Numbered from the stretch's first letter, positions 10,357-22,149 are shown. The stretch is 64,000 nucleotides of DNA from Epiperipatus broadwayi (GCA_028023455.1 JAQFVV010012496.1:3969764-4033763); one strand, 5' to 3'. The notes: generated by a model not told the origin, from the letters alone. A program made the numbers and translations.

Positions 10357-11808
10357 TGTAACGTTTATTTATATACGTTACAAATATATTGGCATTTGGT
10401 AAAAGCTAAAAAAGTAAATTTAGATTTTTTTTTGATTAGTATAATTTTTGGTAAAACGTGCAATGAAGGTTAAAATTGTCATTCTTATTTTTTTTTATCT
10501 AATTGGAAAGAATAAATGACATACAGATTACTAATCCAGATAAATTAAAAGAATTCCAAAAGTATAAGCTAAAAGAAAAATATTTTAGCTAATTAAAGAT
10601 GGAAGAATAATGCTAAAAAAAAGAGAACTTTGTAACTTAAATTTAAGAGAGAGTGTATAAGATTATTATCTTATACGCTGATAAAAAGACAAAAGAGTGC
10701 GCAGAAGTTCCAAAAATGGAGCGCGATATAAAAAGGAGATGACAACTTCAATCTGGGTCTTCTCTTTTACTTCTAGTTACGTCTCTGAAAGTTGGAGGTT
10801 TCCACGAGCATAACCTGTGGCAAGAAATATACTTCTACACAGGTATGCCCCTTGCTGTACCAAGCTGTCACGCAAGCATGGAAACGGGACTTGTGAAGAC
10901 CGCTTTTGCGGAAAAGGGTCACTACAACCGTGCCTTTTCTCCAGCTATAGAACGGAACAATAATGGAAGACGCCGGCAGGAGAGACCAATGGAAATTCTC
11001 ATGATCTGGGATCCCATAAACCTACATGAACTTACCGGTAAGTTAAGAATAAATTTTCCTGATAGTGACTTAAAAGTTTGCAAACAATTATTTATCTAGG
11101 CTTAGACTACCATCCTGATATAGACTTTTCGTATTCAAGGGACTTTCTTATAAAGAATTTTATACAAGATCTTGGAACATTATTAAATTGCGTTCATTAT
11201 TTAATCTAACTGTTTTTGTTAATCGATTCATTATCTGGATTAGCATGTGTGTACTTTCCAGTTTAGTTAATTCGTAATTTAACTTATAAATATTTTAGTT
11301 TGTTAGAATAAAAGAGATTATACTTTTATCAACCTTTTTCATTGTGCGTTATTAATAATGGTTATTATTCTTTTTAGTATTAAAGTTATTATTAGTTTAA
11401 TAAGATTTAAAAGTAATTTACCTTGCCAATATGTTTGAATAAGCCCAGCAATAATAATCTCAAAAAAAAGATAATTCTAGTTTACCGTAAAATTACCGAT
11501 TCTTAAAATCTAAGACCAATAATTTTAAAAATATTTTATTTTTTTATTATTTGTGAGACATGCTGGTGACAGATATCAGCAGTCTTTTTAGAATAAAAAG
11601 ACCTGGTGCCTATCAAATAAATTAAAAGCTGATCTCATCAATAGCATAATTCTCAACCATCAATAGGCAAAGTTTGATCAGGAAATATAGCTGTGTTTTT
11701 TAGGAAAAGAAATACAACTTTCTTTTTTCTTTTGATACAGCTTGATCAACTCACGCTCAAATATAAATTTGAGGCGTATAGTGGCCTAGTAAAACGAAAA
11801 ACGTTACA
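10357..11808 (+). repeat. 3' LTR
   Basis: 1452 bp, the same ends as the 5' LTR. It has TG or CA where the 5' copy has CG at four sites between about 11553 and 11610. An 84-codon frame at 10845-11099 is open here but shifted by a small indel in the 5' LTR, so I treat it as chance. Confidence 0.85.
10727..10734 (+). promoter_or_regulatory. TATA box of 3' LTR
   Basis: TATAAAAA in the same context as in the 5' LTR. It could drive transcription outward into 11.8 kb and beyond. Confidence 0.45.
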
Positions 11809-12813
11809 ATATATATATATATTGTGCCGGTTGGATTTGTATGTTCACGTAACAGGATCTAGCACTAGGCAAAAGTACCTCGAATCCAATCGTGTGCAAG
11901 ATACACAGGTCAGGAACACTCATGAACTCTGCCCTATTTTCCTATTTCCCAGATCTATAACATTATGAACAACAATCCCGATGACATCGATTTAATTTAC
12001 TTCTCACCACCGGCATCGCTCATCGGAGACACAAAAAGACTCTAGGCTAACTTTAATGATAGACTAACTTAACAACTAACTATATTTTATGAGCAATGAA
12101 GGCTCATAAGCTAGCATATTAATTATGTATTTAGCAGAGATCATCTAGTCAAATTGAGCATAAGTAATAACTAAATATATTAACTTAACTAAAAGAAAGC
12201 AATGGTTCGAGAGTTGATATATATTTAAGATTTATTAATAACAAAAATTATGTCGGGTTATTTATCTGACATTAGCCTCATAAGTATTATATATATATTT
12301 AATTCATATTTTACAATAACATGATATTTGCGGCTATGCCAATAATATATGTGTGTGATTTAAGGAATTAGCACTATTGGAATGCATTACGAAATACTAT
12401 TACACTCCCAGAGAGACGAAAAGAGCATTTACTTGATTTAAAACAAAAATAATTTTACAAGCAGATATTACATTTGGTTATTCAATATTATTATTAATTT
12501 GAGTTATAAACAATGTGCAGGATGGATAATGACTAATTATATAAATGATAATAAATTTATCACATTGATACGTATAGTAAACTAATGGAAATATGTCTGT
12601 CTAAAGAAATCATCTCATTACGACTTATGGTTATTTATGGGCAACTAATAATACACTGAAGGGCAGTGCGTGCATGGCAGCAGATTGGGGTGGTCCAATT
12701 ATGGATCCTGGAGTGTGCTTCATAAATTTTAATAACGAAGTTGACCGATTTCCTCTGCAAATGTAGGCAGGGTCAGTATTGAGACGAAGGGCGGTCAGCA
12801 ACATCTTTATTGA
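11809..12813. other. Unassigned sequence right of the LTR element
   Basis: After a short TA tract, 11825-12060 is G+C-richer than its surroundings. It contains a 26-codon frame from 11965 (MNNNPDDIDLIYFSPPAS...) that I cannot place. The rest, to about 12650, is AT-rich. 12660-12810 is again G+C-richer, with several frames that soon reach stops. Nothing here is recognisable. Confidence 0.4.
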
Positions 12814-12969
12814 GCTGGTTTCTCAGATCGCTCCCCATATAAAGTATGCACATATGACCAAGTATGTCCCCAGTGTGGTTTTACAGCCTGGTTCAAGGAC
12901 ATGAAGAACGACGATGGAGCTCGACTTAGCGAATACCTCCACGTGAGAAAGAAGCATGAATATATATAA
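12814..12969 (+). CDS. Short zinc-finger-like reading frame (exon fragment or relic)
   Basis: A 51-codon open stretch runs between a TGA at 12811 and a TAA at 12967, with no initiator Met near its start. It encodes KVCTYDQVCPQCGFTAWF followed by LSEYLHVRKKH. Residues 18-48 read C-x2-C-x21-H-x4-H, with an extra Cys at residue 12, reminiscent of a C2H2 finger with a long loop. Base composition is richer in G+C than either side. It could be an exon, part of a transposon protein, or chance. I see no clear acceptor or donor pair. The function is unknown. Confidence 0.25.
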   Translation, partial: AGFSDRSPYKVCTYDQVCPQCGFTAWFKDMKNDDGARLSEYLHVRKKHEYI

Positions 12970-15626
12970 ATGAAGTGGCCTATATGCACGCAACACTTAA
13001 TAACATAATATAACTATAGCTTTAAAGATTATTGAAACATATTTATTGCCCATAAATTATGAAATACTGGGCATAATGACATGGTTTCTTCATTAAACAA
13101 ACATGGATAATAATTCTAATTAAATATAAAACTAAGACCTGAAGACCCCCCCCCCCCTTTTACATTATGTTACTTAATATTATTCATTACTTCCCACACA
13201 TTTAATAAATCTCAATTTTGGTTAATAAATGCCCTTATGAAAATATATATAAATTATTACAAAATAAATGGGTGGTGGTAATATCTAAGATGGGTTTTAC
13301 ATATACATATAAATTAATAATAAGAGATAGTGCATGATTTAGAAAGGAAAATATAAAAAACAGATGTCAATCTGTTTTTCTACAGTAAACATAAAAATAT
13401 AATTAGTCTGTTTATCTAAAATCACGAGCACCTGGGCAAGTCGAATAAGACTTGTTTTGATTAAGTTATTAATTAATTACCCAATAAATGATGGGTGGGG
13501 AAAATGAAAATACATTATATGCTTGCGATTTTAGAAATATCATTGGCATTTCTTTTAAAATATAAATACATAACTCTAAATGAGAATTATTTGCCGCTTG
13601 GAAATAAAAGAAAAGAAAACATTTTATAAGAGGCTTAGTATTGATTGGTTATATAGAGTTATAAGAATTACATATTTTGAAGACATTTAATATATGATTA
13701 GAAATTATAAATATTACAGAGAAGGCAGGATTTAAGAATTACGAGCGGTCAAAGTTCTTGTTACCTTGCTATTTGGAAGAGCGATTTTACTACGAGTCAG
13801 TCCATCGGTATCAAAGTTCTTGTTACCTTGCTATTTGGAAGAGCAATTTTACTACAAGTCAGTCCATCGGTATTGTTTCACTAGATCTAGGGTAGCATTA
13901 TTCTATGGTAGTTAGAATTTCACTTTCATGGGAAAAATATATAAAGTTCATCAGTATGGGATGCAGAGCTTCGCTTATGGGAACAGCATATTAGAATGGA
14001 GGGAAAAGGTGAAATTTCCCCTACTCATGGCACATTGAGTGAGAATCAAAACTGGTGTGAAGTATGTATAGCAACATAATTATTTTGTGGTCTCTCTCCG
14101 GTGGATTCAAATCCAGCAGTATATATACTTTTATTTTGAAGATGTAACTTAGCAACTACTGCTGGACCTGAGGTGGTTTAAGCACTTAAGGTTCATCTGG
14201 AATAGTTTGACTGGATACTCTTATCTAGTAAGACGTTTGAAACAATGCAATTTTGTTATCAGTTTCTCGAACGATTATGATTTTAAAACAAGCTAGCGTG
14301 GACAAAATTTCCACCAATGGGTTTATTTTATTATTACAAATTCGTAATCTTTTACTATTATCTAAGGGGTCTTCCGGATAATTGTTTTCGAGAGACTTTT
14401 TAACAAGATTGCATCATTTCTGGCTACAAAATTACATATGAAAAAAATAATAAGTTTCATATATGATACTTTATATATAATATACTTTACTAATTTATTC
14501 GCAATCTCCTACACTGAAATATATAGATTTATTACTTACGCCCGTATACACATGAGAATATTATTAAATAAAATATTTTTTGATTAAAATACATAAGTGT
14601 TTACGTGATTTATATTACAATACTAAGCAAAAGAAATATATACGTATTATTAGCTATGTATATACGTGTGTGAAGGTGGGTTTTAATATAGTTAGATGGT
14701 AGGAGATTGGATGTGGGCTGTAAAGCAAGGATATGAGCATCAGATCTGCTTCAATATATATATATATATATATATATTACAAAATCTGTTATTTTTATAT
14801 TTTTTCATACAAAATTTACATCTCGCAAACTAAAGAATACATTAATTGATCTTTTAATTATATCACCATATTTTTGAAATCTTATAAAGATTCTTAATTT
14901 TTCCAATCCTTATTATGTTATGCTGGAAAATCATATCTCATTTCTTTATAATAAATTCAACAGAATAAAAAATATATACATTCTGAACTACACATTAAAA
15001 CAAAGATCTATGGTATTTGAACTAGTTCATATTCTCTAGATAATAGCTATTAAGGCCAAAATTTATTCAAGATTTCGTTTCATAACTGGTTAATAAAAGA
15101 ATCTCTGAACATCAATCTTTTTGCAGGTAGCATTCATAACATTATGAAAATTCTGTAGGTCAGTGTTTGAGTGGTCAAGAATAGGCCAGTCATTAACATA
15201 ATGCAAATCTAGAAGACAAATGGTGAAATTATGTTCACTTATAATTGATTCATATTTAAACACTGCCATCTAAACTATGCATAATCTTGATGATTGATTC
15301 ATAAAGCCAAATAAACTGTTCCAAAGATAACTCACTATTTTGAACATCACAGATTTGCTACTCTCTGGAACAATGATTTGCTATGCTGTAATAATGCTTC
15401 ATTTTACACCAGCATGTAGCAGCTATATAATATGAAAAAACTTTAAGGAATCATCAGATATTTTCAAAATTTTTCACAAACCTTGCAAATGCTTCAGCTA
15501 AATCAATAAAAGATACAAATCACATATTTAATTATGAAATTGCTTTGCAACAAAATCTTTCTTTTTGCATTCTTAAAATTAAGCTTTAGGAAATGTTGCA
15601 AGAGTTATCATTTCTTCCAAAGCATA
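12970..15626. other. Mostly AT-rich, no gene; small duplication and TA tract
   Basis: It contains an 11-base C run at 13147 and a (TA)n tract at 14756-14778. At 13749-13872 a 62-bp unit, beginning TCAAAGTTCTTGTTACC, is repeated twice in tandem. The second copy has CA where the first has CG at two sites (GAGCGATT/GAGCAATT and ACTACGAG/ACTACAAG). No coding signal is recognised. Confidence 0.55.
13749..13872. repeat. 62-bp tandem duplication
   Basis: Two copies, 13749-13810 and 13811-13872, differ mainly at two CpG sites changed to CpA in the second. This fits a recent duplication followed by methyl-CpG decay. Confidence 0.8.
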
Positions 15627-15713
15627 AGCTTGCCGTTAAGACCTGTAGAGGTCCCTACCTTCGCATTTTCAAGCACACATGCTTAAAGGTTTATTGCCTT
15701 GGTAAATATTACT
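15627..15713. repeat. Family C repeat, single arm
   Basis: It reads AGCTTGCCGTTAAGACCTGT, AGAGGTCCCTACC, then TTTATTGCCTTGGTAAATAT. The same string recurs, in either orientation, near 18.9, 19.1, 21.9, 57.0 and 57.2 kb, twice as the arms of a foldback. Confidence 0.75.
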
Positions 15714-15721
15714 CAGATAAA

Positions 15722-16245
15722 AGTAAGAAAAGTAGGACTAAAGGTAAATGTTAAAAAGACTAAAGTAATGTTGAATGGATTTTCTCCAAAGATAAAAATA
15801 AAGATTGATTGTGATGAATTAGAAGATGTTAATAACTACAGATAAATTGGTCAGTTTATTACAAATGATGGAAATATAATGGATGAAATCAATTGTAGAA
15901 TTAAATTTGGTTGGAGTGCTTTTGGTAGAAATAACTTAATATTAAAAGGAAATATGCCTATGTATTTGAAAAGGAAGGTTTTTAATAAATGTGTTTTACC
16001 AGTTTTTACTTATGGATCCAAGATTTGGGCACTTAATGGACGAACAATACAGAGACTTCAGATCATCAAAGAAGTATGGATAGATGTATGTTAGGAGTAA
16101 GTAGAAGAGATTGAAAACACAATACATGGATAAGAGAACAAACAGGTGTAAATAACATCATTGAAAAAGTTAACAGACTCAAATGGAGTTGGGTTGAGCA
16201 CATTTCTAGAAGAGATGATAATATCTTAAACTGGATTGCAAGAGA
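15722..16245 (+). mobile_element. RTE-like LINE fragment (end of RT and C-terminus)
   Basis: Conceptual translation across several frames gives ordered blocks typical of RTE-like non-LTR retrotransposons. These are KVGLKVNVKKTKVM, a palm/thumb part with FGWSAFGRN, YLKRKVFNKCVLPVFTYGS, then IREQTGVNNIIEKVNRLKWS and SRRDDNILNW. 15879-16094 is one open piece. A frameshift follows near 16090, and there are stops at about 15842 and 16110. The catalytic RT core is missing, so this is a 5'-truncated dead copy. It runs directly into family B-like sequence at 16246. Confidence 0.75.
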
Positions 16246-16432
16246 TTGTAAAAGCCACAAGCTAGAAACTAGTCTGGGAATATTGGATGCTTGGCACAAG
16301 ATAGGGATTTTATGCAAAAAACCTTGCATCCATTGCTTATTATGGGTTCCACTGGATGGCACCACTGTATGGATTAACTGCTGTATTAATAGCTTATGTA
16401 AGCATAGGAAATGATTATCATGTGATGATTAG
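16246..16432 (+). repeat. Family B-like tail with decayed hammerhead half
   Basis: AAGCCACAAGCTAGAAAC and TAGTCTGGGAATATTGG match the 3' half of the family B hammerhead (stem II, GAAA, ACTAGT, C, TGGG). The CTGATGA box is absent, replaced by GATTGTA. It ends TCATGTGATGA like other family B elements. The join to the RTE fragment is seamless, so it is either an insertion into the RTE tail or a chimeric insertion. Confidence 0.65.
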
Positions 16433-16774
16433 TAACACACAAAAATATATAAGAAATCAAATAAGATTGCAAACTTAAAAACTATCACAAAAGTCAATAC
16501 TGAACCATCTTGTAAATTACAAGTGATGCTGATTATATTAAATAATATATATTTTTAATAAATTATATACATTAAAAAAACTGCAATGAATAATATATAT
16601 ATATTAAAATATTATAGTGTTATCTATTAATCACTTTATGAAATATCGTATTTCATAATGAGCTTAGTAGAGGGCGTTTTAATGTTTGATTTATATATTT
16701 AATAAATATAATACTAAAGTTTTTTGATGTGATACTATTTATAAAAATGGCAAACAGTTTAATTTTTTTTTACT

Positions 16775-16876
16775 CTTTTTTTTCCACGTGTCATAGCATC
16801 GGCTGGGAAGCAAACCCGCTAACCCGGGACAACCGCTTGTAAGGCGGCTGTGCTGACCACTAGACCACCAACGCTT
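16775..16876 (-). mobile_element. Family E tRNA-derived SINE
   Basis: On the minus strand it reads AGCGTTGGTGGTCTAGTGG (A box), an anticodon-like stem-loop CCGC/GCGG with loop CTTACAA, and a B box region GGGTTTGCTTCCCAGCC, then GATGCTATGACACGTGG and an A run. The head fits a tRNA cloverleaf, with an extra CGGGTTAG segment before the B box. There is no tRNA-type 3' end, so it is a SINE and not a gene. Other copies are at 20338, 36116, 36303 and 60353. Confidence 0.8.
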
Positions 16877-16997
16877 GACAACAGTTTAAATATTTTAGAC
16901 ATGAATATGGTTATTCCTTGCATAGTAAGTACTTTGAAAATATTTTACATAGTTTGAGTTGTGTGTATGCATATCTGTTTTTAAATGAAAACTATTT

Positions 16998-17398
16998 ACA
17001 AGTAAGTAGCGAGATTTGAACTTAGGAGTTTTCAGTCTATATTCATCCTCCATCCCATTTCAAACAACTGATACACATGCCCATATAATGAGAAAAAGAT
17101 AGATGATACCCAATATATGTATTTCATGCAAAATCAGCACTCATCAGTTAGGCAGATCATAATCTCCCACACACGTATACAATCAGTGCTCGGTTTATAT
17201 TAAGATAGCAAATCCTTAAACTTTAAAGGCCAGGCTTCAATCTTCTCACCCTTCCAACTATTCAACCGTCTATTTCATTGAAAAACTAACGATGGGATGC
17301 TCAAAATTTTTGATGGATTTAATATTGTAGTCATATCCATGCAGATATTACATCAACCTAACCACTCACATTATCGGACCATTGCGCATCCATATATA
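16998..17398 (-). mobile_element. Family A hammerhead element (single arm)
   Basis: It shares with the other A copies GATTTGAACTTAGG (a B-box-like GGTTCAAATC on the other strand), CTGATACACATG, the hammerhead block, CAGTGCTCGGTTTATATTAAG and AATCCTTAAACTTTAA. Past the family core it continues with CTTCAATCTTCTC...ATCCATG, seen also near 27.3, 53.2 and 59.4 kb. Confidence 0.7.
17108..17153 (-). ncRNA. Type I hammerhead ribozyme, family A
   Basis: On the minus strand: stem I GCCTAA with TTGGGT (6 pairs, two wobble), core CTGATGA, stem II GTGC/GCAT (first pair G-T), GAAA, stem III ATACATAT, A17. The core is complete and the sequence fits the canonical consensus. Predicted cleavage is after AUA. 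Confidence 0.75.
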
Positions 17399-18359
17399 TA
17401 TATATAGGAAAGATTGAGTACACTGAATAGGTTAAATCAAGAAAGTTATTTGTTTATTTTTGTAGATGGTTTTAATTATTGACAAGATTGTATAAAACAA
17501 AAACAAATTACATTTTAATTTTTTTAAAGAAAAAACTAATATAATAAATTTCTAATTGGTGAAATCTTGGCCGTATTAATAACTTTCTTTAGTTTTTATT
17601 AGAAAGAAAGAATGCCACTACTGTCAAAAATGTCTATTTGTTACTTTATGCATTTTTTCTTTTAATGTAGTTTGTGTTAATATTTTCTTTTCTCGTTCAA
17701 TTTCAAGTTTTAAAACTTATATTAACTCAACCAAAAAAAGTTATTAAAATGTTTTTTAGAACTATTAAAAAAATGTAATTTGATGAAAAGAAAAAATCCT
17801 TATTAAGAATATTCTTTTTCATGATGGTATTTTTAACTCAACTTATTTTATATATATAAAATACCAATCATTTATAAAAAAAAAAAATGGGGGGGGGGGG
17901 GTTGGATTATCATTCTTTTAAAAGTCTCTCAGTTTAACTTTTTCTTTTTTTTTTAAAAAAAAAAACTTTAAAAAGTTAGCGGAGAAATGGATGTCTTAAT
18001 CCATGTCAAAACATATGTTCTACTCTATATTTCCAGATTGTGTTTATCATGTAAGAATCAAAATCGCATTATTTTGCACATAATAGAATTTAACTAAATT
18101 TTTTATAGTGTTTTAGAAAATTAATTATTCTAGTTGATCTAAGAACAGTTTTTTTAACTGGACTGTAGAATCTTCTACTGTAAGCTTGCGTAATCAATGT
18201 AACTAGATGATGCGGTGCAATACAATATCAATCTCCAGGTTATTATTCTCTGTTTTTTACCTTTGTCAATGAAAACTAAAATTCAAAACTGAAACTAATT
18301 TATTTTATACATTTAGAAGGACCACTTACTTCTTTATATTATAAATTTATTTAACGCAC

Positions 18360-18838
18360 ATTGATTACGTAAATATATTAAATTTAAGCGTAAACAGATA
18401 ATATATAATAACGTGAAAGCTAAACACTTTCAAACAGATACGCTTTAAAAATGCTTAAGTGACAGCCAATCAGATGGAATAATGGCGTCACATGGGACTC
18501 TAAATTCTAAAACACAAGCCAGAACTATTAGAAAAAGATGGGACCCCATCTTAATCTATGCCTCAATTATATTTAAATAAGCCAGACTAAATGTGAAGGT
18601 ATTTAAGCTTCACACTCTTAGTTCAAAATGCTTTAGTCTGGCTTATTTAAATATAATTGAGGCATAGATTAAGATGGGGTCCCATCTTTTTCTAATAGTT
18701 CTGGCTTGTGTTTTAGAATTTAGAGTCCCATGTGATGCCATTATTCCATCTGATTGGCTGTCACTTAAGCATTTTTAAAGCGTATCTGTTTGAAGGTGTT
18801 TAGCTTTCACGTTATTATTATTATTATTGATTACGTAA
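18360..18838. mobile_element. Large foldback MITE with 13-bp flanking duplication
   Basis: Arms 18408-18591 and 18632-18815 are near-perfect inverted repeats of 184 bp around a 40-bp loop. ATTGATTACGTAA occurs at both 18360-18372 and 18826-18838, a likely target-site duplication inside a family C repeat. The left arm keeps GGCGTCACATG where the right arm gives the complement of GGCATCACATG, another CpG change. No protein is encoded, and I see no hammerhead core. Confidence 0.75.
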
Positions 18839-18960
18839 GTAATATTTACTAAGGCAATAAACCTTTAAGCATGTGCACTTGAAAATACAAAAGTAGGGAC
18901 CTCTACAGATCTTAACCACAAGCTACGCTTGTGGTTAAGACCTGTAGAGGTCCCTACCTT
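18839..18960. repeat. Family C repeat with hairpin
   Basis: AATATTTACTAAGGCAATAA, then GGGACCTCTACAGATCTTAA, CCACAAGCT ACG CTTGTGG and the complement TTAAGACCTGTAGAGGTCCC. It is a compact foldback of the repeat also seen at 15.6, 19.1, 21.9 and 57.0 kb. Confidence 0.7.
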
Positions 18961-18963
18961 TGT

Positions 18964-19127
18964 ATTGCTTTGTGATATTATTGTATAATGCTGATAATCC
19001 ATTCAATGCTTTGTAATATTATTTTATAACCCTGAGAATCCACTCATTGCTTTGTGATATTATTTTATAACCCTGAGAATCCACTCATTGCTTTGTGATA
19101 TTATTTTATAACCCTCGTATTCACTCA
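18964..19127. repeat. 41-bp tandem repeat, four copies
   Basis: Units start at 18964, 19005, 19046 and 19087, each ATTGCTTTGTGATATTATTT followed by TATAACCCTGAGAATCCACTC or close to it. The third is nearly identical to its neighbours and the first is the most diverged. Confidence 0.85.
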
Positions 19128-19215
19128 CCTAGCTTGTGGTTAAGACCTGTAGAGGTCCCTACCTTCGTATTTTCAAGCGCACATCCTTAAAGGTTTATTG
19201 CCTTAGTAAATATTC
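19128..19215. repeat. Family C repeat, single arm
   Basis: TAGCTTGTGGTTAAGACCTG, AGAGGTCCCTACCTTCG, GGTTTATTGCCTTAGTAAAT. Same orientation as the 15.6-kb copy. Confidence 0.7.
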
Positions 19216-20337
19216 TTTATATTATTCAAACTAACGATCTTTAAAAACCTTAAATTTAAACAAGGCTAATTCCTGCATCTATATAGATGTGGCACCAGGT
19301 GAATTTCTATAAAAGCTTAGAAACCAGCAACATTTCTAGGCACCTGTTACTATTCTTATAAATAGATTAATATCAATAACATTACCCAGCCATTCATATT
19401 CTTATCCACATGCTTCTAAAATTCTCTTTATCCTCCTTTGCAGCAATCTATTGTAAGATTGAAGCATAGCATTTTAGTTTCAACTTCTAATAACGGTAAA
19501 AATCAGAAGTCAGTCACTCTAAGGATAGGAATTTTATAGCAATGTATCATAGTTTTTCAAGCTTATACTAAATGGCTCCACAGCAGGCTAAAGAGAACTG
19601 TTGTTTGAGACATATGAATAAGCATGTGAGAGATTTATCATGTTATTGTTGGTGTCAAATGGATCTAAACATTAAACATACATTTACTAAACTCATAATT
19701 AAATTAATAAGCTGTAAAAAAATATTAATTCACACTTTATTCATGTAGACAGCATGCAATTGTATCATGAACATTACTGCACACTTTTTGGGAAGGCAGG
19801 ATCTTGTACTTTTGGAAATAGTCCACTGTATCAAGTTCTGTAACAGGAAGATCCCAAATTTTTACATTATGATAATTTACTAAAAAACTGTTGACAAAAA
19901 AAAAAAAATGCTGAATTGAACCAAAGAACGTCAATGTTAAGAATGCCTTATCACTTCCGATGTTTATAATATAGACAAATAAATAAAAACTGAAATAAAA
20001 CTTTTTAATGAAATTTATTGGAATTTATTCTTTTTATTTAAAATTTAACACTCAATTTATTAATTTTATTTTAATTTAAACTAACACATTTTAGGTAGAT
20101 TATAGGCCCCTGAAACGTACATTTATCAAAAATACAAGCTGCCATCTTGGTTTACTTGAAAACTCCAAGTATCGAAATTTCAACGTTACTCTGAATAAAA
20201 AAAATTCTTTTGAAAATAAGATCATTATTTTCAAGAAGATAATATGTTTTTGCAACATTTGATGAATTTGTAAAACAATTAACTTCCTCTTTTTAAACTA
20301 GTTTCTATTGCTACCAGCACACTGGAAGATTATTCAA
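19216..20337. other. No recognisable gene
   Basis: AT-rich sequence. A 65-codon frame on the minus strand at 19737-19934 has no features I recognise and looks like chance. Confidence 0.5.
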
Positions 20338-20430
20338 GCATTGGTGGCCTAGTGGTTAGCACAGCTGCCTTCCAAGCAGTTGGCCTGAGTTCGCTTCCTG
20401 GTCAACGCATTTGACATATGAAAAAAAAAG
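20338..20430 (+). mobile_element. Family E tRNA-Gly-derived SINE
   Basis: GCATTGGTGGCCTAGTGGTT, then the anticodon arm CTGC/GCAG with loop CTTCCAA (anticodon TCC, glycine), and GAGTTCGCTTCCTGGTC with acceptor complement AACGC, then ATTTGACATATG and an A run. The cloverleaf is close to tRNA-Gly, but the element continues past the acceptor and ends in poly(A), so it is a SINE. Confidence 0.8.
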
Positions 20431-21000
20431 ATGTCAGATTAGGTTTTATTTAATCTGCAAGAATATTGACAGATGTCCATATTATTAAAAGTATCATTGT
20501 ATTATACATCAGTAAAGTCTTGAGTGGTAAAAAAAGTTAATATAAAAAATATTTAGAGATTACATTCGAAATTTTCAATTCTGTTTTAGTAAAATCACAT
20601 TAAATATGATTATTTAATTTGCAAACTGAAAATGTCAGCCAGGAAATCTTGTAATACAATAATATTCATTGGATCAGAAGAAATAAATTTATGAAAAAAT
20701 TTCTTGGTGTTAATTAATTTTCTTCATGTAAGAGAATATATTTATTTACTATTGTTTGATGAAAAGTGATTATTAGATTTATCATGCTTACTAGATTTTG
20801 GAACAAAAGTATACTTAAATTTAGATTTGCAAGTGAAAGACAAAAATTTAACTGATACATTAAATTCATGGAGAACTTTCCAGAAATAGATTCATTTTCA
20901 TTAAGGAAACATTTAAAGAACCATGGATTTAGACATCTCTTATACTCGTTAAAGTTTCTCTTGAAAATTGTGACAAAATTCACTATAATTTGCAAGAATT

Positions 21001-21450
<450 letters not shown>

Positions 21451-21932
21451 CTATCTATAATGAAATTAATGTGAGGTTTAAATATTTTAATAAAATTATA
21501 TTGATTTTTTAAAATCAATAATCTGTTCCAAAATAATTAAATATCATAGAAATTTCAAATAAAATTGATCCAGTCCAAATTGATATAGGATTTGAAATAG
21601 TCCAAATTCTAAATAATTAACATTGAAACCAGTAAACGAAAAATAACATTTATAAATATACAAAAAAAAAAAAAATCTAATACTAATCAATGGAACTGAA
21701 AAAATGCTGACTATTTTTGAATTAACTTATTTGTTACAATTTGCTTTTCAGTTATGAACATCAGAAGAGTCAAATGAAAAAATCAAATAATAACTGAACA
21801 TTTGGATTAACGTTTGCAATTGGCTGTCTTCTTATTATGAGGTCACAACAGGGTCAAATCTCACATTAATAATTTTTGATATATAATTAATAATTATTTT
21901 GTTATCTTTAAAATTTTCATTTTTATATTAGT

Positions 21933-22022
21933 TATTAATATTTACTAAGGCAATAAACCTTTAAGCATGTGTGCTTGAAAATGTGAAGGTAGGGACCTCT
22001 ACAGATCTTAACCACAAGCTTA
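21933..22022. repeat. Family C repeat, single arm
   Basis: TTAATATTTACTAAGGCAAT, AAGCATGTGTGCTTGAAAAT, GGTAGGGACCTCTACAGATC, TTAACCACAAGCTTACAC. It is opposite in orientation to the 15.6-kb copy. Confidence 0.75.
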
Positions 22023-22149
22023 CACTTTGTTATTATAATATTAATAAATATTTTAATTGGTTAGTATTAATTGAAATACATTTTGTATGAGAGTAGATTA
22101 CCAAAAATAAAAGCCAATGGCTTTATTGCTTAAAAGATCATAAGAACTT

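Larger units (their letters stand above)
8152..11808 (+). mobile_element. Non-autonomous LTR retrotransposon (TRIM/LARD-like)
   Basis: Two direct repeats of about 1.45 kb, each TGTAACG...CGTTACA, flank only 750 bp of internal sequence. Right after the 5' LTR is a PBS-like TGGCGACCCAACTCGGGC. Both ends sit in TA repeats, so ATAT or ATATAT is a possible duplication but is not diagnostic. No gag, protease, RT, RNase H or integrase motif is present, so it would depend on a partner in trans. The LTRs are nearly identical, and the differences cluster at CpG sites, so insertion looks recent. Family and clade are not assigned. Confidence 0.85.

Noticed and set aside
10845-11099. An 84-codon frame in the 3' LTR
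   Set aside because: The same position in the 5' LTR is frameshifted, and it lies in the expected R/U5 region. No homology recognised.
20338-20430. Functional tRNA-Gly gene
   Set aside because: The cloverleaf is good, but the sequence continues into an element-specific tail with an A run, and five related copies carry different mismatches. It is a SINE.
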